From Clostridiales bacterium (GTDB taxonomy: Bacteria > Bacillota > Clostridia > WRLR01), in NCBI GenBank assembly GCA_031287655.1, contig JAITSR010000245.1:1-10618 (forward strand): a stretch of 10,618 bases of DNA. Direction: 5' to 3'. The notes beneath the pieces were generated by a model, which was not told where the DNA came from, ran no database searches, and saw only the letters and a list, made by a program, of their open reading frames with translations. Both the position numbers and the translations under genes were made by a program. Positions within the stretch are counted from its first letter, which is position 1; each line of letters opens with the position of its first letter. Shown here piece after piece: positions 1 to 6,056 of the stretch.

Positions 1-97
1 CCGAGCGTTTTCTAAAAGGGAAGTAGGCAATTTTCGTGGCTTCTCCATCGTTATCAGCCAAATACTTTTTGACATCATCGAATATTTCGTTATACAT
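1..97 (-). CDS. N-terminal fragment of a probable HD-domain hydrolase (runs off the left edge)
   Basis: An open frame on the minus strand starts with ATG at 97-95 and stays open to the window edge, giving 32 residues (MYNEIFDDVKKYL... to ...AYFPFRKRS). A GAGGA ribosome binding site lies 7 bases upstream (complement of 104-108), which supports this start. The ending 'YFPFRKRS' resembles the segment just before the first metal-binding histidine of small clostridial HD-domain phosphohydrolases ('FPFR.R.EHT.RV'), but the HD motif itself is outside the window, so the family call is an inference. It lies 74 bases downstream of the Crp/Fnr gene on the same strand and could be cotranscribed with it; no terminator was seen between them. 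Confidence 0.45.
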   Translation of the reverse strand, partial: MYNEIFDDVKKYLADNDGEATKIAYFPFRKRS

Positions 98-171
98 GAT
101 TTATCCTCGCTTTCTGCCACGCGCTGACATTTTTTAATTCGACGGTCCCTTGCGCTTGAATATCAGTATTG

Positions 172-855
172 CTAATCTGTCCGTTCCGAGGTTTCTATGA
201 GCATTTCAAAGTGATTCTTTCTGTAATCCATGACGCCCCCGGCTTTCAGTTTGCTCATTTCCGCCGACAGCGCACTGCGCTCCACGGAAAGGTAATCGGC
301 CAGTTCCTGCCTGTTAAAGGGAATGTCAAACGCTTTTCCGCCCTTTTGCCTTGCTTGTTCCGCAAGGTAGGAGAGCAGTTTTTCTTTTGTTGTACGCTTT
401 GTTATATGCTCCATCTTGGCCGCCATCATAATGTTTTTCAGCGCCAGAATACTGATCATGTTGCGGATGAGCTTGGAATGGAAAACGCAGGCGGAGGAAC
501 AGCTTGTCACGACTCTTTTATAGTCAATAAAGAGAACTTCGCTCTCCTCTTTGGCAATCACGCTGACGGGAATTTTGCCGAGATTGCCGCATACGACGGC
601 TTCCGCGAACAGTTCCGGCGGCGTGACTTCAGCCACAAGGGATGTGTTGCCCCATATATCATCTTTTACAAGGTGCAGCCGGCCGCTGACCGCGAGCCCG
701 ATTTCCGCCACCGTGTCGCCCGCAAAATAAATGGTCTCGTCCTTTGCGTAAGCGCAAAGCCGTGCGCCTAAGCAATCCAGCATATTGTCAAAATCATCAT
801 TCCCGATTCCGGCGAACAAAGGCGAAGATTTTGTTGAAGGAAAAATATTTTTCAT
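172..855 (-). CDS. Crp/Fnr-family transcriptional regulator, HcpR-like
   Basis: This 227-residue protein has the Crp/Fnr layout: an N-terminal cyclic-nucleotide-binding-type beta-roll at about residues 14-112, a dimerisation helix at about 120-148 and a winged helix-turn-helix at about 152-215. The HTH shows 'NRQELADYLSVERSALSAEM' with the recognition helix near 191-204. It lacks the N-terminal cysteine cluster of true FNR; Cys119 and Cys123 sit before the dimer helix and are not an obvious metal site. I chose ATG at 855, which has a weak GGTGAT 5 bases upstream, over a TTG at 882 that would add nine residues. The gene is divergent from the ferredoxin-hcp operon across an 84-base gap, the arrangement described for HcpR regulators of hybrid cluster protein genes, so it probably senses nitric oxide or nitrosative stress and controls that operon. 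The family is certain; the signal is inferred. Confidence 0.92.
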   Translation of the reverse strand: MKNIFPSTKSSPLFAGIGNDDFDNMLDCLGARLCAYAKDETIYFAGDTVAEIGLAVSGRLHLVKDDIWGNTSLVAEVTPPELFAEAVVCGNLGKIPVSVIAKEESEVLFIDYKRVVTSCSSACVFHSKLIRNMISILALKNIMMAAKMEHITKRTTKEKLLSYLAEQARQKGGKAFDIPFNRQELADYLSVERSALSAEMSKLKAGGVMDYRKNHFEMLIETSERTD

Positions 856-902
856 AAAATCACCGTTTCGTTTGTAATCCAACCGATTTGTTGTTTTTAT
901 TG

Positions 903-920
903 TATTATACTAAGGTCAAT
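903..920 (+). promoter_or_regulatory. Candidate promoter -10 and imperfect operator dyad for the ferredoxin-hcp operon
   Basis: The 84-base divergent gap contains TATACT at 906-911, a 5/6 match to a -10 box on the plus strand, with no good -35 box at the right distance, as is usual for activator-dependent promoters. Overlapping it, 904-920 forms an imperfect 17-base dyad (ATTnnnCTnAGnnnAAT) with one clear GGTCAAT half. The complementary strand of the same stretch reads TATAAT (909-904), so the region may also serve the regulator gene. This is a pattern-level call; no operator consensus was confirmed. Confidence 0.35.
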
Positions 921-925
921 AAATC

Positions 926-934
926 AAGGAGGGA
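926..934 (+). promoter_or_regulatory. Strong ribosome binding site of the ferredoxin gene
   Basis: AAGGAGGGA lies 5 bases before the ATG at 940 and fixes the start of the ferredoxin gene. Confidence 0.85.
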
Positions 935-939
935 TTGCC

Positions 940-1650
940 ATGAAACGTAAAATAATTGAGATTGACCGCGACAAGTGCAACGGCTGCGGGCTTTGCGCCG
1001 AAGCGTGTCACGAAGGGGCCATCGGCATGGCGGACGGCAAAGCGAAGCTGCTGCGCGACGACTATTGTGACGGGCTCGGGAACTGTCTGCCCGTCTGCCC
1101 GACAGGGGCTATCACTTTTGTCGAGCGCGAAGCGAAAGCGTATAACGAAGACGAGGTAAAAAAGCGTATGCAGGAACAACATTCACATAGCGGCCAAGGC
1201 CCGGTCGGCGGCTGCCCCGGCTCCAACGCGCGCAGCATTCAAAGAACTGCGGCAAAAGCCGCGGCAGAAGTGAGCGCGGCGTCAAGCGAACTGCGGCAGT
1301 GGCCTGTGCAAATCAAACTCGCGCCCGTGAACGCGCCCTATTTTGACGGAGCGAATTTGCTCATCGCCGCCGATTGCGCCGCCTACGCGCGAGCGAACTT
1401 CCACGGCGAGTTTATGCGGGGAAAAATCACGCTCATCGGCTGCCCAAAATTGGACGGCATGGATTACAGCGAAAAATTGACCGAAATCATCGCCGGCAAC
1501 AATATCAAGTCTCTGACGGTGGCGCGCATGGAGGTCCCGTGCTGCGGCGGCATTGAGCAGGCTGCGGTTACCGCGCTGAAAAATTCCGGTAAGTTTATCC
1601 CGTGGCGGGTGGTTACGCTGGCCACCGACGGACGCGTATTGGAGGAATAA
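940..1650 (+). CDS. Hcp-associated 4Fe-4S ferredoxin (FrdX-like) with Cys-rich C-terminal domain
   Basis: This 236-residue cytoplasmic protein probably passes electrons to Hcp, encoded 50 bases downstream. The N-terminal ferredoxin part (residues 1-60) has a full first motif, Cys13-x2-Cys16-x2-Cys19-x3-Cys23. The second motif is Cys43-x5-Cys49-x3-Cys53-Pro, with Leu46 where a fourth cysteine is usual. A charged linker follows (65-120; it includes Cys92), then a C-terminal domain at about 125-236 with Cys146 in 'AADCAAYA', Cys168 in 'GCPKLD' and adjacent Cys201-Cys202 in 'MEVPCCGG'. Those motifs are typical of the long ferredoxins found beside hcp and in similar clostridial anaerobic loci, where the C-terminal domain has no assigned chemistry that I know of. 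The start is fixed by the strong upstream ribosome binding site. Family and partnership are well supported by sequence and context; direct electron transfer to Hcp is inferred. Confidence 0.9.
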   Translation: MKRKIIEIDRDKCNGCGLCAEACHEGAIGMADGKAKLLRDDYCDGLGNCLPVCPTGAITFVEREAKAYNEDEVKKRMQEQHSHSGQGPVGGCPGSNARSIQRTAAKAAAEVSAASSELRQWPVQIKLAPVNAPYFDGANLLIAADCAAYARANFHGEFMRGKITLIGCPKLDGMDYSEKLTEIIAGNNIKSLTVARMEVPCCGGIEQAAVTALKNSGKFIPWRVVTLATDGRVLEE

Positions 1651-1668
1651 GGCAATCAAAAATAGAAA

Positions 1669-1684
1669 CGCCGCAAAGGCGGCG
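1669..1684 (+). other. Intercistronic GC hairpin between ferredoxin gene and hcp
   Basis: CGCCGC (1669-1674), loop AAAG, GCGGCG (1679-1684) forms a 6-bp all-GC stem in the 50-base gap, 4 bases before the hcp ribosome binding site. There is no U-run after it, so it is not a terminator. It could stabilise or process the message, or tune hcp translation. Confidence 0.5.
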
Positions 1685-1700
1685 GAAAGAGGGCAAAAAA

Positions 1701-3251
1701 ATGTGTAATATGTTTTGTTATCAGTGCGAACAGACAGCGGGCGGCAAAGGCTGCCAAGGAAAAGCCGGGGTTTGCGGCAAGCCTGCCGACAACGCTCTTT
1801 TGCAGGACAGGCTGACAGGAACGCTTGTCGCGCTGGCAAAATCGAATCCGGCAAGGAGCGCGGCGCTTGACCGCAAGGTAATTGAAGGGCTGTTTACGAC
1901 CGTTACCAATGTGAACTTCAGCAATGAGGATGTGAGCAAAACGCTGGAGTCCGTCGCCGCGGAGATAAAAGGCGGCGGCGCGCCATATGACATGGCAAAG
2001 CTGTGGGAGGCAAAAAGCGAAGATGTCCGTTCGCTGAAATCTCTGATTTTGTTCGGAATCCGCGGAATGGCGGCGTATGCGTATCACGCGCTTGTGTTGG
2101 GTTATGCGGACGAGGAGGTAAACGGGTTTTTCTATAAGGCGTTATCGGCGGTCGGCGACGACACGCTTGGGCAAAATGAACTGCTGCCCCTCGTACTTGA
2201 AACCGGCAAGGCAAATTTTAAGTGTATGGAGTTGCTCGACAAGGCGAATACCGAAACCTACGGAACGCCCGCGCCGACGAAGGTAACGCAGACGGTTGAA
2301 CCCGCGCCGTTTATCGTGGTCAGCGGCCACGACCTGCGCGACCTGAAGCTTCTGCTTGAACAGGCGGAGGACAAGGGCGTAAACGTCTACACGCACGGTG
2401 AAATGCTGCCAGCCCACGCCTACCCCGAGCTGGCAAAGTACCGGCGCCTCAAAGGCAATTTCGGCACGGCATGGCAAAATCAGCAGAAGGAATTTGCCGG
2501 GGTTCCGGCGGCGTTCCTGTTTACTACCAACTGCCTTATGCCGCCGAAGGCGAGCTATTCCGACAGGGTTTTCACGACGGCGGTCGTCGGTTATCCGGGG
2601 CTTGTCCATATCGGTGAGGATAAGGATTTTACCCCGGTTATCGAAAAGGCCCTTGAACTCGGCGGGTATTCCGAACCGCGAACCATTACGGGAATCAATG
2701 GCGGCGACAGCGTCATTACGGGCTTCGGGCACGGCGCGGTGCTGTCCGCCGCGGATAAGATTGTCTCGGCGGTCAAGAACGGCGCCATCAAGCATTTCTT
2801 CCTTGTGGGCGGCTGCGACGGCGCAAAGCCGGGGCGTAATTACTTCACTGACTTTGTAAAAGCCACGCCGGAGGATACGATCATTCTGACGCTCGCCTGC
2901 GGGAAGTACCGTTTTAATGATCTTGACCTCGGTGAGATCGACGGGCTCCCGCGCATACTCGACATGGGGCAATGCAACGATTCTTATTCGGCGATCAAAG
3001 TGGCTCTCGCTCTCGCGGATGCGTTTGAATGCGGCGTGAACGATTTGCCTCTGACGCTTATCCTTTCTTGGTATGAGCAAAAGGCTGTCAGCGTGCTTTT
3101 GACGCTGCTGTATCTTGGAATCAAAAACATTCGCCTCGGCCCCACGCTTCCCGCCTTTGTGTCGCCGAATATCCTGAGCTTCCTCGCGGAAAACTTCGGG
3201 ATCACGCCAACGACTACGGCGGACGAGGATATTCGGCGTATCTTAAAATAA
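1701..3251 (+). CDS. hcp: Hybrid cluster protein (hydroxylamine / nitric oxide reductase)
   Basis: This 516-residue protein is a complete Hcp. The N-terminal cluster motif is Cys6-x2-Cys9-x8-Cys18-x6-Cys25. The eight ligands of the Fe-S-O hybrid cluster can be placed at His210 (SGHD), Glu234 (HGEM), Cys278 (TTNC), Cys372 (GGCDGAKPG), Cys400 (ACGKYRF), Cys425 (GQCND), Glu459 and Lys461 (WYEQK). Their spacings (24, 44, 94, 28, 25, 34, 2) match the Desulfovibrio enzyme as I recall it, apart from one residue. Hcp is known as a cytoplasmic hydroxylamine reductase in vitro and, in enterobacteria, a high-affinity NO reductase giving N2O; here it most likely defends an anaerobe against nitrosative stress. 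ATG at 1701 is chosen because GAGGG lies 7 bases upstream and the cluster motif follows at once; the frame extends further upstream, but that part overlaps the ferredoxin gene. It is the second gene of the ferredoxin-hcp operon. Confidence 0.97.
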   Translation: MCNMFCYQCEQTAGGKGCQGKAGVCGKPADNALLQDRLTGTLVALAKSNPARSAALDRKVIEGLFTTVTNVNFSNEDVSKTLESVAAEIKGGGAPYDMAKLWEAKSEDVRSLKSLILFGIRGMAAYAYHALVLGYADEEVNGFFYKALSAVGDDTLGQNELLPLVLETGKANFKCMELLDKANTETYGTPAPTKVTQTVEPAPFIVVSGHDLRDLKLLLEQAEDKGVNVYTHGEMLPAHAYPELAKYRRLKGNFGTAWQNQQKEFAGVPAAFLFTTNCLMPPKASYSDRVFTTAVVGYPGLVHIGEDKDFTPVIEKALELGGYSEPRTITGINGGDSVITGFGHGAVLSAADKIVSAVKNGAIKHFFLVGGCDGAKPGRNYFTDFVKATPEDTIILTLACGKYRFNDLDLGEIDGLPRILDMGQCNDSYSAIKVALALADAFECGVNDLPLTLILSWYEQKAVSVLLTLLYLGIKNIRLGPTLPAFVSPNILSFLAENFGITPTTTADEDIRRILK

Positions 3252-3281
3252 TACGCGCCGCACGACGACTGGCCGCTGTTT

Positions 3282-3313
3282 CGCGCGCCGCCGAAGTATT
3301 TCGGCGGCGCGCG
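3282..3313. repeat. Perfect long inverted repeat (GC hairpin) after hcp
   Basis: CGCGCGCCGCCGAA (3282-3295) and TTCGGCGGCGCGCG (3300-3313) are exact reverse complements around a 4-base GTAT loop, giving a 14-bp stem starting 31 bases after the hcp stop. No T-run follows on either strand, so a classical intrinsic terminator is not supported. It could act as a 3'-end stabiliser, a Rho-assisted or U-less terminator, or a REP-like element. Confidence 0.75.
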
Positions 3314-3361
3314 GCGCGAGCGGACTGCGAGCGACAGTGCGCGACGAGCGACATGGATTCA

Positions 3362-3390
3362 TTGACACCGCTGTGCGGAAGTGTTAGACT
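3362..3390 (+). promoter_or_regulatory. Sigma-70-type promoter in the hcp-mgtE gap
   Basis: TTGACA (3362-3367, exact -35 consensus), a 17-base spacer and TAGACT (3385-3390, 4/6 to the -10 consensus). Transcription would start near 3397, about 390 bases before the mgtE start codon. Confidence 0.6.
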
Positions 3391-3400
3391 GATTATGCAA

Positions 3401-3455
3401 GAGACGAAAAAAGGGAAAATGGGAAAGAGAGTCGAAAAAAGGAAAACGGGAAAGG
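3401..3455 (+). repeat. Imperfect tandem duplication, two ~28-base purine-rich units
   Basis: Unit 1 (3401-3428) and unit 2 (3429-3455) share the order GAG-x-CG, A6, GG(G), A4, one pyrimidine, GGG, AAAG. They differ by three or four substitutions and a one-base length change. The strand is almost free of pyrimidines here. The repeat sits just downstream of the predicted transcription start. Confidence 0.7.
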
Positions 3456-3471
3456 GGGAGTGAGCGCCGCA

Positions 3472-3606
3472 ATGGACGACAAGCCTCGAAGTCGGAAGGT
3501 GAACAGCCGCGCGCCCCGCGGACAATTTCAAACGCGCTCGCAGACCCGGACGCAAAGCGCCGCCGCCTGTTTTTTGCCGCTTGTTTCACGCGGGCGGCAG
3601 GTTTGA
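3472..3606 (+). CDS. Possible 44-residue small protein or leader peptide
   Basis: ATG at 3472 opens 44 codons ending at TGA 3604-3606. The product starts MDDKPRSRKVNSR and is very basic (many Arg and Lys), with one Cys in a short hydrophobic stretch near residues 33-38. A GGGGGAG purine run (3454-3460) lies 11 bases upstream, longer than the usual spacing. It has no recognisable relatives. In GC-rich DNA an ORF this short can arise by chance, so it is listed only because it falls between a good promoter and a terminator in front of mgtE. Confidence 0.2.
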   Translation: MDDKPRSRKVNSRAPRGQFQTRSQTRTQSAAACFLPLVSRGRQV

Positions 3607-3679
3607 CCCCGCTTTTGCCCCGCCTGTTTACGGCCCCTGTTTGGCCGCCGTTTAGCCCTGTTTGGTTTCTGTTTGCGCG

Positions 3680-3701
3680 CGCCTTTGAAAGGCGTTTTTT
3701 T
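3680..3701 (+). terminator. Intrinsic terminator upstream of mgtE
   Basis: CGCCTT (3680-3685), loop TGA, AAGGCG (3689-3694), followed directly by seven Ts (3695-3701). It may end the hcp transcript or the 3397 RNA. It stands 88 bases before the mgtE start codon, so it could also be an attenuator. Confidence 0.7.
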
Positions 3702-3723
3702 GTTACGGCCGCGCGCGGCTTTT

Positions 3724-3780
3724 TCCGGATGACGGCGACTCGTCACGGCTTGACGTGACGAAATCATCTTCGGAAGGAGT
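3724..3780 (+). promoter_or_regulatory. Two-stem structure reaching the mgtE Shine-Dalgarno sequence
   Basis: An inner hairpin TCGTCACG (3740-3747), loop GCTTGA, CGTGACGA (3754-3761) is perfect over 8 bp. It is enclosed by TCCGGATGA (3724-3732) pairing with TCATC and CGGA (3764-3768 and 3771-3774, TT bulge). The last arm runs into the start of the GGAAGGAG ribosome binding site. TGACG at 3730-3734 can alternatively pair with CGTCA at 3741-3745, which would break the inner stem. Translational control of mgtE or a DNA operator are both possible. Confidence 0.4.
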
Positions 3781-3789
3781 GTGCCACAC

Positions 3790-5115
3790 ATGGATCGGAA
3801 AATCTTGGAGGAACGCGATTACGCAGCGATCCGCGAGGAATTTCGCGGTATGAACATCGTCGATGTCGCGGACGAGCTCGAGGAAATGGAGGAGGACGTC
3901 GCGATCGCGGCGTTCCGGATGCTGCCAAAGGACAAGGCGGCGGAGGTGTTCGCATATCTTTCGCGCGACACGCGGGAGAAGGTCGTCGAGGTGATCACCG
4001 ACAAGGAGATCAGCGGTATTATCAACGCCCTGTTTTTGGACGACGCCGTCGACTTTATCGAAGAAATGCCCGCAAACGTCGTGCGGCGCGTGCTCGCGCA
4101 TGTCAGGCCCGACAAGCGGGACATGATCAACCAGTTCCTAAAATACCCGGAGGATTCCGCCGGCAGCGTGATGACCGTCGAATACGTCTCGCTCAAGGAG
4201 ACGATGACCGTCCGCGAGGCGTTCGCGAGCATCCGCGCGACGGGGATCAACAAAGAGACGATTTATACCTGTTATGTGACGGACCGGGAGCGGCGTCTGC
4301 TCGGCGCGGTGACGGCGCGTTCCCTGATGCTCGCGGAGCCGGACGAGGTGATCGGCGCGATCATGGACCGGGAGGTCATCTCCGCGACGACGACGGACGA
4401 CAAAGAGAGCCTTTCAAACGATTTCCGTAAGTACGCGCTGCTCGCGATGCCGGTTGTGGACCATGAAAACCGGCTCGTCGGGATCGTGACGGTCGACGAC
4501 GCGATCATGGTTCAGGAGGAGGAGGCGACCGAGGACTTTGAGCTGATGGCGGCGATGTCGCCTTCCGAGGAGCCGTATCTGCGGACAAGCGCGTGGGTAC
4601 ACACGAAGAACCGCGTCGTCTGGCTGCTGCTGCTCATGCTCTCCGCGACCGTGACGGGCGCGATCATCTCGAGTTTTGAGGATGCGCTCGCGGTGCTCCC
4701 GGCGCTCGTCGCGTTTATCCCGATGCTGATGGACACGGGCGGCAACGCGGGCGCGCAGAGTTCGACGCTCGTGATCCGCGGGCTCGCGCTCGAGGAAGTC
4801 TCGCTCTCGGATGTGCTCGAGGTGCTGTGGAAGGAAATCAAGGTTGCGGTCATGTGCGGCGCGGCGCTCGTTGTCGTGAACTTTGTGCGGATTTGGCTGA
4901 CCTCGGGCCATAATGTGACGATGGCGCTGACCGTTTCACTCGCCCTGTACGCGACGGTCATCATGGCCAAGGCGATCGGTTCGATGCTGCCGATGGCCGC
5001 CAAAAAGTTCCGTCTCGACCCCGCCGTGATGGCGGCGCCCGTCATTACGACGATTGTCGACGCCGGCGCGCTGCTTGCATATTTTTCGCTTGCAAAGGTC
5101 CTCATGCACATCTAA
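3790..5115 (+). CDS. mgtE: MgtE magnesium transporter
   Basis: This 441-residue protein is a full-length MgtE, the gated Mg2+ channel/transporter of the inner membrane, normally a homodimer. Residues 20-125 form the acidic MgtE N domain, about 128-245 the paired CBS domains (with 'GAVTARSLM' and 'PVVDHENRLVGIVTVDDA'), then a connecting helix and about five membrane segments from 275 to 440. The pore signature 'PMLMDTGGNAGAQSS' is at 311-325, and Asp424 in 'TTIVDAGALL' corresponds to the Mg2+-selecting aspartate near the end of the family. ATG at 3790 is chosen because GGAAGGAG ends 10 bases upstream; an in-frame GTG at 3781 would lie almost on that site. In the family, the N and CBS domains bind Mg2+ and close the pore when internal Mg2+ is high. 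It is the first gene of a probable operon with ftsY. Confidence 0.97.
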   Translation: MDRKILEERDYAAIREEFRGMNIVDVADELEEMEEDVAIAAFRMLPKDKAAEVFAYLSRDTREKVVEVITDKEISGIINALFLDDAVDFIEEMPANVVRRVLAHVRPDKRDMINQFLKYPEDSAGSVMTVEYVSLKETMTVREAFASIRATGINKETIYTCYVTDRERRLLGAVTARSLMLAEPDEVIGAIMDREVISATTTDDKESLSNDFRKYALLAMPVVDHENRLVGIVTVDDAIMVQEEEATEDFELMAAMSPSEEPYLRTSAWVHTKNRVVWLLLLMLSATVTGAIISSFEDALAVLPALVAFIPMLMDTGGNAGAQSSTLVIRGLALEEVSLSDVLEVLWKEIKVAVMCGAALVVVNFVRIWLTSGHNVTMALTVSLALYATVIMAKAIGSMLPMAAKKFRLDPAVMAAPVITTIVDAGALLAYFSLAKVLMHI

Positions 5116-5126
5116 AAGGAGGCAAT

Positions 5127-6056
5127 ATGGGCTTTTTTGATCGTTTGAAACAGGGGCTCCAAAAGACGCGGGAGGGTATTTCACAAAAAGTCGAGCAGAT
5201 ACTCGTGTCGTTCGTGAAGATCGACGACGCGCTGTTCGACGAGCTTGAGGAGGCCCTGATCATGTCCGACATCGGGACGGAGACGTCGCTTTCGATTATC
5301 GAAAACATCAAGCGGCAGACGAAGGAACGGCGGCTCACGGACCCGGCCGGTATCCGGGCGCTTTTGCGCGCGGAGATCGAGTCGATCCTGTCGTCGGAGT
5401 CGGGGGAGCTGAACCTTGCGGCGAAGCCCTCCGTGATCCTCGTGCTCGGTGTGAACGGCGTCGGCAAAACGACCTCGATCGGCAAGCTCGCACATTATTT
5501 GAATCAGTCCGGCAAGCGCGTCCTGATCGCGGCGGCGGACACGTTCCGCGCGGCGGCGATCGACCAGCTCGAGATATGGGTGAAGCGCGCGGGGGCGGAC
5601 CTGATCCGGCACGACGAGGGCTCCGACCCCGCCGCCGTCGTTTTTGACGCCGTCCACGCCGCAAAATCGCGCGGCGCGGACGTCCTGATCTGCGACACCG
5701 CGGGCCGTCTCCACACGAAAAAGAACCTGATGGAGGAACTAAAAAAGCTCGTCCGCGTGATCGACCGCGAGCTGCCGGGGTCCCTCACCGAGACGCTGCT
5801 CGTGCTCGACGCGACGACGGGTCAGAACGCGGTGCGCCAAGCCGCCCAGTTCAAAGAGGCCGCGGCCATTACGGGCATCGTGCTGACAAAGCTCGACGGC
5901 ACGGCAAAGGGCGGCGTCGTGATTTCGATCAAGAGCGAACTCGGCATTCCGGTGAAGCTGGTCGGTGTCGGCGAGGGGATCGAGGACCTGCAGCCGTTCG
6001 ACCCCAAGGAATTTGCGGGCGCGCTGTTCGGATCAAATACGGAGGTAGTAGCTTGA
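5127..6056 (+). CDS. ftsY: Signal recognition particle receptor FtsY
   Basis: This 309-residue SRP-type GTPase is the membrane-bound partner of Ffh that delivers nascent membrane proteins to the translocon. The NG domain is complete: helical N domain at about 20-90 with 'DELEEALIMSDIG', P-loop GVNGVGKTT at 108-116, 'DTFRAAAIDQL' at 138-148, DTAGR at 190-194, TKLDG at 254-258 and the closing 'GVGEGIEDLQPFDP' at 280-293. There is no methionine-rich M domain, which excludes Ffh, and no long acidic A domain; the first ~18 residues (MGFFDRLKQGL...) form the short amphipathic targeting helix usual in Gram-positive FtsY. AAAGGAGG at 5115-5122 overlaps the last base of the mgtE stop and sits 4 bases before the ATG. 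The 11-base gap from mgtE points to cotranscription. The usual neighbours smc and ffh are not beside it here. Confidence 0.98.
   Translation: MGFFDRLKQGLQKTREGISQKVEQILVSFVKIDDALFDELEEALIMSDIGTETSLSIIENIKRQTKERRLTDPAGIRALLRAEIESILSSESGELNLAAKPSVILVLGVNGVGKTTSIGKLAHYLNQSGKRVLIAAADTFRAAAIDQLEIWVKRAGADLIRHDEGSDPAAVVFDAVHAAKSRGADVLICDTAGRLHTKKNLMEELKKLVRVIDRELPGSLTETLLVLDATTGQNAVRQAAQFKEAAAITGIVLTKLDGTAKGGVVISIKSELGIPVKLVGVGEGIEDLQPFDPKEFAGALFGSNTEVVA

Larger units (their letters stand above)
3397..3701 (+). ncRNA. Candidate ~300-nt small RNA or attenuated mgtE leader
   Basis: This interval is bounded by the promoter at 3362-3390 and the intrinsic terminator at 3680-3701. It holds a tandem duplication, several short GC hairpins (for example CCGCG/CGCGG near 3508-3522 and GCCGCC/GGCGGC at 3562-3567 with 3593-3598) and repeated CCTGTTT motifs. 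It matches no RNA family that I recognise. It could be an independent small RNA, or a leader in which read-through of the terminator sets expression of mgtE-ftsY. Both ends are predicted from sequence only. Confidence 0.35.
3252..3789 (+). other. Structured intergenic region between hcp and mgtE
   Basis: No conventional gene fits in this stretch of about 540 bases. Reading left to right it contains a perfect GC hairpin (3282-3313), a sigma-70 promoter (3362-3390), a purine-rich 28-base tandem duplication (3401-3455), a possible 44-codon ORF (3472-3606), a CT/GTTT-rich segment with repeated CCTGTTT (3566-3674), an intrinsic terminator (3680-3701) and a stem structure leading into the mgtE ribosome binding site (3724-3780). 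The conserved blocks of the M-box magnesium riboswitch, often found before mgtE in Firmicutes, were looked for and not seen. Confidence 0.7.

Noticed and set aside
169..771. 200-codon plus-strand frame opposite the Crp/Fnr gene
   Set aside because: It is a shadow of a clear Crp/Fnr protein with an intact helix-turn-helix.
1602..1700. N-terminal extension of Hcp in the same frame
   Set aside because: The extension overlaps the ferredoxin gene, and the known Hcp N-terminal cysteine motif starts right after the ATG at 1701 with its own ribosome binding site.
2142..3080. 312-codon open frame antisense to hcp
   Set aside because: It lies wholly opposite a well-supported gene; long antisense frames are common in GC-rich coding DNA, and its translation shows no family motif.
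3781..3789. GTG at 3781 as the mgtE start
   Set aside because: It would sit one base after the Shine-Dalgarno sequence; ATG at 3790 has normal spacing.
3440..3790. M-box (ykoK) magnesium riboswitch before mgtE
   Set aside because: The conserved blocks of that riboswitch were looked for and not found; only generic hairpins, repeats and a terminator are present.
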